Positions 59,317-64,000 of a stretch of 64,000 nt of DNA are shown here, piece by piece. A model generated the notes under the pieces. That model was not told where the DNA came from. It was given only the letters and a program-made list of their open reading frames with translations, and ran no database searches. This stretch comes from Pseudomonadota bacterium (GTDB lineage Bacteria; Myxococcota_A; Polyangia; Polyangiales; Polyangiaceae). The position numbers and the translations under genes are program-made. Each line of letters starts with the position of its first letter. The stretch's first letter is position 1. The stretch covers positions 8,530 to 72,529 of the forward strand of contig JAEWRL010000082.1 in assembly GCA_023398955.1 (NCBI GenBank). Direction: 5' to 3'.

Positions 59317-59952
59317 GTGTACGCGACGGTCGCCGAGCTCCGAGCAGAAGGTGTCTCGGCGTCCGCCGCTGATGACACGCGAGCTGCAGCCTTGCTCGAC
59401 GAGGCCACGGCGCTCATCGATCGCTTGACGGGCTGGTTCTTTGAGCCGCGCGCCGCGAGCTTCCAGCTCGATGGGCGTGGGGCGCCTACGCTCGTGCTTC
59501 CTGTGCCTCCCCTTCAGCTCTCGGAGCTGCTGGTGAACGACGCCGAGTGGCCGCTCGACTCGGCGACTCTGGTCGTCGTCGGGGCTCCAGTCGGTCCCGG
59601 CTTCGACGAGCCGCGGTTGACGCTCCGCCATGGTCGGCGGTTCCCCAAGGGTCAAGGCAACGTGACGGTCTCGGGCCTCTGGGGCTTCACCGAACAGGAT
59701 GGCAACGCGAGCGGACGCACTCCGCTCGCGGTTCGGCGTGCTTGCTTGATGCTCGCTATCCGCAACATCGAGCCGCTCGGTGACGACGCCTCCTTCGACG
59801 CTCGGAGTCGCTGGCGCATCATTGAGGAGCGGACCCGCGACCAAGCGTACAAGCTGGACCCCCTTGCTGCGTCAGCCACGCTCACTGGCGACCCTGACGT
59901 CGATGCTCTGCTCGCGCCCTACGTGAGGCCGTCACCGCTCGGCGCGGCGTAG
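59317..59952 (+). CDS. Head-tail connector (gp6-like) protein
   Basis: A 211-residue protein: N-terminal TVAELRAEGVSAS, DEATALIDRLTGWFFEPR, then LPVPPLQLSELLVNDAEW, typical of DNA-packaging connector proteins below the portal. GTG start at 59317. It overlaps the next gene by one base. Confidence 0.72.
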   Translation: MYATVAELRAEGVSASAADDTRAAALLDEATALIDRLTGWFFEPRAASFQLDGRGAPTLVLPVPPLQLSELLVNDAEWPLDSATLVVVGAPVGPGFDEPRLTLRHGRRFPKGQGNVTVSGLWGFTEQDGNASGRTPLAVRRACLMLAIRNIEPLGDDASFDARSRWRIIEERTRDQAYKLDPLAASATLTGDPDVDALLAPYVRPSPLGAA

Positions 59953-60482
59953 TGCGTGGGTCGCTCATCTTCCCGTTCCTCGCGGAGCTCTACCGCTGGG
60001 ACGCGGCCGCAATGGCTGCCGATCCAGACGGCAGCGGCGAGCTGATGTCCGGATTCGATCCCGACTTCAAGGAACCAATCCTCCTCGACGCGGACGACGA
60101 CGGCGTCGCCGAGCCCTTTCGTCGCGAGCGTCCGCCCGTCCGCGTCCCCTGTCAGGTGGAGCCCGAGGCTTTTCAAGCGCTGCGCATGGCGGATTCAGGG
60201 AACACCCCGAGGACGAGCTTCAGTCTCGTCTTCCACTTCAAGGATCTGGAGCGGCTCGGCTTGGTCGACGCGGGCTCCGGCGATGCCTTGATCCGCCCAA
60301 GCGATCGCCTCGGCGGTCTGTTCGATGTCGAGGGGCGACTCGTTCAGGCCGTGCGCACTCCCCCCGGGCTCTACGTCCACGAGGCACGGCCCATCGGCTT
60401 CGGTCTTCACCGACGCCGCCCCCAACGAAACCTCCTCCTCGTGTCCTTCAAGGACCGACCTGCCGCAAGGAACCTCGCATGA
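59952..60482 (+). CDS. Neck/head completion protein candidate
   Basis: A 176-residue protein with beta-rich stretches (RPPVRVPCQVEPEAFQALRM, TSFSLVFHFKDLERLGLVD). Its place after the connector suggests a stopper-type neck protein. The family is not recognised with certainty. GTG start at 59952; the stop overlaps the lipoprotein gene (ATGA). Confidence 0.55.
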   Translation: MRGSLIFPFLAELYRWDAAAMAADPDGSGELMSGFDPDFKEPILLDADDDGVAEPFRRERPPVRVPCQVEPEAFQALRMADSGNTPRTSFSLVFHFKDLERLGLVDAGSGDALIRPSDRLGGLFDVEGRLVQAVRTPPGLYVHEARPIGFGLHRRRPQRNLLLVSFKDRPAARNLA

Positions 60483-60793
60483 TCAAGCTCGCACCCACGA
60501 TGATTCTGTTCGCTCTCACTGCCACCGTGGCCGCATGCGGTCCCACGGAGCCCTGCACGCCGGAGTCCACGCGCTGCACCGGAAACGTCGCCGAGATTTG
60601 CGGGAGCGATGGCCGCTACCGTGAGCTCGCCGACTGCGATCAGGTGAGCGCGCAGTCCGGCATCGCGTTCACCTGCGGTCACGTCGATGAGGAGACCCCC
60701 GACGGTCCCGTCGAAGGCTTCACCTGTCTGCCGGCGACCGAGGTCGATGGCGACGGCGCTGGCGGCGCAGGAGGCAGCGATGCCCAGCAGTGA
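60479..60793 (+). CDS. Cys-rich lipoprotein in neck-gene operon
   Basis: A 104-residue secreted lipoprotein: basic start MIKLAPT, a hydrophobic stretch and lipobox TVAAC with the acylated Cys at residue 20. The mature part has paired Cys residues (CTPESTRCTGNVAEICGSDG, LADCDQ, FTCGH, FTCLP) of a type common in myxobacterial lipoproteins. It ends in a Gly/Asp-rich tail. Such a surface protein inside a head-neck operon could mediate superinfection exclusion or envelope passage. Confidence 0.72.
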   Translation: MIKLAPTMILFALTATVAACGPTEPCTPESTRCTGNVAEICGSDGRYRELADCDQVSAQSGIAFTCGHVDEETPDGPVEGFTCLPATEVDGDGAGGAGGSDAQQ

Positions 60794-61391
60794 CGCCGGT
60801 ATCCGTCCCGAAGACGTCCGCGCCTTCTGGAGCTACATGCAGCAGCGCTTCGGCACGCGCGTGCTCAACAAGCAGAGCGCCATCGAGATGCGGCTCGTGG
60901 CCCGCGCCCTGGAGCTCCTGGGGATCCAGAGCCAAGGCGAGTTCCTGCGGCGGTACACGACCACCATCGGGCGGCGCATCTACACGCCCTTCACGGTGGG
61001 CGTCGCCGATTCGACGTACTCGCTCTGGGACCAGCTCGTCGTCTGCGTGCACGAGCACCAGCACGTGGCGCAGTACGATCGCACCGGTCTGTCGTTCCAG
61101 CTCTCGTACCTGTTCAATTCCGCGGCTCGCGCCCAGTGGGAATCCGAGGGCTATCGCTGTGACCTGGAACTGCACTTCTGGCGCTACGGCGAGACGCCTT
61201 CCGTGAGACCTATCGCCGAGAAACTGCTCGCCTACGGGTGCAATCAGCAGGACGTCGAGGTCGCAGCCAAATCGCTCGCGCTTTCGGCCACAGCTGTCCG
61301 ACGCGGAGCCATCATCAACTACGCCACGACCGTTGCGCTCTCGTGGCTCAACGAGCACCTCCCGCAGCTCCGAGCTCGAGGGGTGACCTGA
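60780..61391 (+). CDS. Small zincin-like protein in neck-gene operon
   Basis: A 203-residue protein with HEHQH in VVCVHEHQHVAQYD, a zinc-protease-type HExxH signature, and an acidic residue further on (QWESEGYRCDLEL). ATG 60780 overlaps the lipoprotein gene. Whether it is an active peptidase is unknown; it could be a peptidoglycan- or protein-cleaving accessory. No phage structural family fits. Confidence 0.55.
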   Translation: MPSSDAGIRPEDVRAFWSYMQQRFGTRVLNKQSAIEMRLVARALELLGIQSQGEFLRRYTTTIGRRIYTPFTVGVADSTYSLWDQLVVCVHEHQHVAQYDRTGLSFQLSYLFNSAARAQWESEGYRCDLELHFWRYGETPSVRPIAEKLLAYGCNQQDVEVAAKSLALSATAVRRGAIINYATTVALSWLNEHLPQLRARGVT

Positions 61392-61394
61392 GCC

Positions 61395-61991
61395 ATGGTC
61401 CAGCGAACCGGAGATTGGGCTCTGGCGCGCCGGGTGCTGAGCGCAGCGCCGCTTCGGTTGAAGCGGGCGATCGGCACTGCTGTGCGCCAGGAGGCCCACG
61501 CGCTCCGGAACGCTGTGGTCCAGGGGCTCACGAATCAGGCGCCCGGCGGTGAGCCCATTCGTCTGCCGAGCGCGCTCACCATCGCCGCCCGCGAGCTCAA
61601 AGGCTTTGGCGGCACGAAGGCTCTCATCGTGCGGGGCGACCTGCGGAACTCCATCGGCGTGGTTGTGCGTGGCGACGAGGCTTTCGTCGGTGTGCTGCGC
61701 TCAGCGAAGTCCAGCAACGGCGGCAGCGCCGTCAACCTGGCCGAGCTCCACGAGTTCGGCGGACCGCCCGTTGTCATCCCCATCACGCCAAAGATGCGGC
61801 GTTTCCTCTTCGCCCTGCTTCGCAAGGCCGGACAAGAGCCGAGCGGCGGCAGTGGTCGCGGCGTCATCGTGACCCAGGTTCCCGCGCGCCCGTTCCTGCG
61901 GCCCGCCTTCAACCGCTTCCGTGAGGGTGCAGACCGTCGGTTCCTCGAGCGCGTGGCGAAGGAGCTCGGGTTCGGCCCGTACCGTATTTGA
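61395..61991 (+). CDS. Tail completion/virion morphogenesis protein (HK97 gp10-like)
   Basis: A 198-residue protein: LRNAVVQGLTNQAPGGEPI, GGTKALIVRGDLRNSIGVVV, LAELHEFGGPPVVIPITPKM and PARPFLRPAFNRFREG. This block is typical of gp10/virion morphogenesis proteins at the neck. It is the last phage structural gene; nothing tail-like follows. Confidence 0.72.
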   Translation: MVQRTGDWALARRVLSAAPLRLKRAIGTAVRQEAHALRNAVVQGLTNQAPGGEPIRLPSALTIAARELKGFGGTKALIVRGDLRNSIGVVVRGDEAFVGVLRSAKSSNGGSAVNLAELHEFGGPPVVIPITPKMRRFLFALLRKAGQEPSGGSGRGVIVTQVPARPFLRPAFNRFREGADRRFLERVAKELGFGPYRI

Positions 61992-62066
61992 TGTGCCATG
62001 GTCCTGCAGCAGGGAAGATGTTCCGGCCCGTACGAGTAGAACGGCCTGACTGGAACCCTTGAACCC

Positions 62067-63707
62067 TTGACTGCGATGCCGAAAGATCCCGAAGTCCGTG
62101 CAGCTGCCCTGCCTACGACGCTCCCGACCGAACTTGCAGCTCGCCTGAGGCGACTAGTCGACGGGCTGCTGTCGGGACTCGTGGAGCGCGACGTTGCTGT
62201 TCGTCTCGCGCTCTTGGCTGCCGTAGCCGGGGAGCATCTTCTCCTTATCGGGCCACCAGGAACTGCCAAGAGTCTCATCGCGCGTCGACTCCATCTAGCA
62301 TTTGCCGACTCCACGTATTTCGAGCGGTTGCTCACGCGGTTCACCGTCCCTGAGGAGCTATTCGGCCCGTTGTCTATCAAGGGGCTCGAGGAGGACCGAT
62401 ACGAGCGCCTCACGCAAGCGTACCTGCCGACGGCGGGCGTCGCGTTTCTCGATGAGATATTCAAGGCGAACAGCGCGATCCTGAACGCGCTTCTTACTTT
62501 GCTGAACGAGCGTGAGTTTGACAACGGCACGCAACGTGTTCCGACACCTCTTCTTGCCGCAGTCGGCGCGAGCAATGAGCTTCCAGCCGGGGATGAACTG
62601 GACGCACTCTTTGACCGCTTCCTCCTTCGGCTACATGTCGGCCCAGTGTCGAAGGCCGGATTCCCGTCGCTGCTCGGTCTGCGTGGCGAGTCAAGGGTAA
62701 GCGTGCCGTCGGAGGCTCGCCTCACCACGGCTGACCTGCAGTCGATTCGCCAGTCAGTACCGACAGTGGCGGTGCCTGATGACGTAATTGTGCTCCTTGC
62801 CGAACTCCGTGATTGGTGTGCCGCCGAGAAGATTGCAGTGTCGGATCGGCGTTGGCGAAAGATCGTGGGGCTGCTTCAGACATCCGCGCTTACCAACGGG
62901 CGCACTGCGGTGTCGATTTGGGACTGCTGGCTCTTGCAACACTGTCTGTGGACGGAGCCAGAGCAGCAAGCCAAGATCTACGAATGGTATGCCGCTCGCG
63001 CGGGAGCGAGCGCGGCAATGGACCCGTCGCGCCTGACTCGCATCGTTGTCTCGTGGGAAGGTCGCCTGAAACAGGACCAGGAGAGCCGTTCTCAAGCACG
63101 AGATGGCGACGGCAATCTCCTCTTCAAGGATCAAGATGGGACGCCGACAACCGACAGAACTGGGATTCGCCAAGCGAAGCGGAGCAACGACCTGCTCTTC
63201 CTAGCGCCGCCGAATGAGGTCGACCACTACGGTCGTAGCCAAGATCGGAAGGATCGTACGAATGGCGGCAAGGGCTACACCGAAAGCGAGCTCGATCAGA
63301 CTCACGTCTTCGACCCGAACCACGGTGCCCGGAACTTCGTTCACTGGAAGGAGCGTGCGGAATACCTCGCCAACAAGGCAAATTGGCTCACCGAGGAGAA
63401 GGACCTCGTCCCTCTGATGGAGCCGACACGGCACAAGACGATGTACATCGAGTCTAGCCTGCAGGAGATCCGGGCACTTCGTGAGCAGGTGGAGAGTTAC
63501 GACCAAAAGCTAGATATGCACATTGCGAGCCTGCACTCTGACATCCGCGAGCACCTTTGGGTGGCCGATGACTTCGTCGCGCCTGCCGCTCAGAGCCTCG
63601 ATGGTACCCGTGAATCGGTCCGGACCCTTCTGGACCGCATCGACAAGATTCAGCAGGGCTTCGAGATGCTTCCCCGAGAAGTCCAATCCGACACACACGA
63701 AATGTAG
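62067..63707 (+). CDS. RavA-like MoxR-family AAA+ ATPase
   Basis: A 546-residue MoxR ATPase resembling RavA. Walker A LIGPPGTAKS (near residue 65), Walker B VAFLDEIFKAN, sensor AAVGASNELPAGDELDALFD and a long C-terminal region with coiled-coil character (LQEIRALREQVESYDQKLDM). RavA works with the VWA protein ViaA. A small ORF follows, and the window ends before any VWA gene can be read. The start is uncertain: GTG/TTG or an internal ATG at 62076 (MPKDPEVR). Possible host or defence gene rather than phage. Confidence 0.85.
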   Translation: MTAMPKDPEVRAAALPTTLPTELAARLRRLVDGLLSGLVERDVAVRLALLAAVAGEHLLLIGPPGTAKSLIARRLHLAFADSTYFERLLTRFTVPEELFGPLSIKGLEEDRYERLTQAYLPTAGVAFLDEIFKANSAILNALLTLLNEREFDNGTQRVPTPLLAAVGASNELPAGDELDALFDRFLLRLHVGPVSKAGFPSLLGLRGESRVSVPSEARLTTADLQSIRQSVPTVAVPDDVIVLLAELRDWCAAEKIAVSDRRWRKIVGLLQTSALTNGRTAVSIWDCWLLQHCLWTEPEQQAKIYEWYAARAGASAAMDPSRLTRIVVSWEGRLKQDQESRSQARDGDGNLLFKDQDGTPTTDRTGIRQAKRSNDLLFLAPPNEVDHYGRSQDRKDRTNGGKGYTESELDQTHVFDPNHGARNFVHWKERAEYLANKANWLTEEKDLVPLMEPTRHKTMYIESSLQEIRALREQVESYDQKLDMHIASLHSDIREHLWVADDFVAPAAQSLDGTRESVRTLLDRIDKIQQGFEMLPREVQSDTHEM

Positions 63708-63724
63708 GCGGAGACGAACGACCA

Positions 63725-63934
63725 ATGGCCGAGGCATTCGATGCTAGTGAACTTGAGCAACGGTACTCGTTTCTCGACGACTGCCCGGACCAATTCCTCC
63801 AGGAGATCGTCACTCTTCCCGTTGGCACACTCCAGGAGCGGGTTAGGGGGATTCGAGCGTGGAGAGAAGCGCTGCTCGTAACCCTGAGCTCGCAGATATC
63901 CACGAGGAAGGGGCGTCCCGTGCACGGTGGCTAG
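63725..63934 (+). CDS. Small protein downstream of RavA-like ATPase
   Basis: A 69-residue ORF (MAEAFDASELEQRYSFLDDCPDQ...), 17 bases after the ATPase gene. Helical with an aromatic N-terminus. A probable further gene starts around 63968 and runs off the window. No family recognised. Confidence 0.55.
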   Translation: MAEAFDASELEQRYSFLDDCPDQFLQEIVTLPVGTLQERVRGIRAWREALLVTLSSQISTRKGRPVHGG

Positions 63935-64000
63935 CAGGGAAATAGAGCCGCCCCCTCGCGGAGCTTGACCATCAAGCCCGGAGGAGGCGACCTCCTTGTT

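Noticed and set aside
62067..63707. MoxR ATPase as a phage tail or gas-vesicle gene
   Set aside because: Motifs and C-terminal coiled coil fit RavA-type ATPases; no tail or gvp genes adjoin it.

Overview
The window is high-GC DNA with overlapping, tightly packed genes. It most likely comes from a myxobacterium or a related deltaproteobacterium (Myxococcota). This is inferred from base composition, the Cys-rich lipoprotein style at 60479-60793 and the gene repertoire; no rRNA, tRNA or housekeeping marker is present to settle it. No CRISPR array was seen.

Region 1 (1-13.8 kb, minus strand) is a BREX anti-phage system read right to left: a small HTH gene, brxE, brxA, brxB, brxC, pglX, an inserted ATPase plus HNH-type nuclease pair, then pglZ running off the left edge. 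The brxE-A-B-C-pglX-pglZ order is that of type 6 BREX, so brxD and brxHI would be expected just outside the window. A helicase fused to a restriction-type nuclease domain (14.1-16.6 kb) stands next to it.

Region 2 (16.7-62 kb) is a prophage or phage-like element. Its left end carries a serine recombinase with a ParB-like HTH protein and a DUF2924 protein. A four-helix-bundle gene flanked by inverted heptamer repeats has entered this module. A divergent control region follows (XRE repressor, ImmA/IrrE protease with an in-frame stop, two unknown proteins). Next is a minus-strand replication operon (SSB-like protein, DinG/XPD helicase, XPB-type helicase, primase-helicase), with a sigma-like factor and a Com-like zinc protein upstream. 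An abiE toxin-antitoxin operon extended by two genes, one with a HEPN RNase motif, comes next. The plus-strand operon then holds nucleases, an exonuclease fusion, a second sigma-like protein, terminase subunits, portal, minor head protein, a prohead protease fused to two adenine methylase domains, scaffold, capsid and neck proteins. No tail, lysis or tape-measure genes follow. A trio of tyrosine recombinases with long terminal inverted repeats (RIT-type element) sits at the stop codon of the minor head gene. A Lit-like metalloprotease and an unrecognised 464-residue protein sit on the opposite strand inside the head region.

Region 3 (62-64 kb) begins a RavA-like MoxR ATPase operon; a VWA-type partner may follow beyond the edge.

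Two regulatory signals tie the element together. The first is a bipartite motif, TGTCCC then exactly 17 bases then CGCGTTT, found in front of four transcription units and likely a promoter; two copies imply leaderless transcripts. The second is a set of dispersed repeats, GAAA(A/G)TGAGC, around the terminase genes. The strongest leads for undescribed biology are the HEPN-extended abiE operon, the XRE-ImmA four-gene cluster, the methylase-methylase-protease fusion, the 17-base-spaced promoter family, the RIT element whose ends rebuild a capsid gene's 3' end, and the possibility that the element is a tail-less, capsid-encoding satellite.
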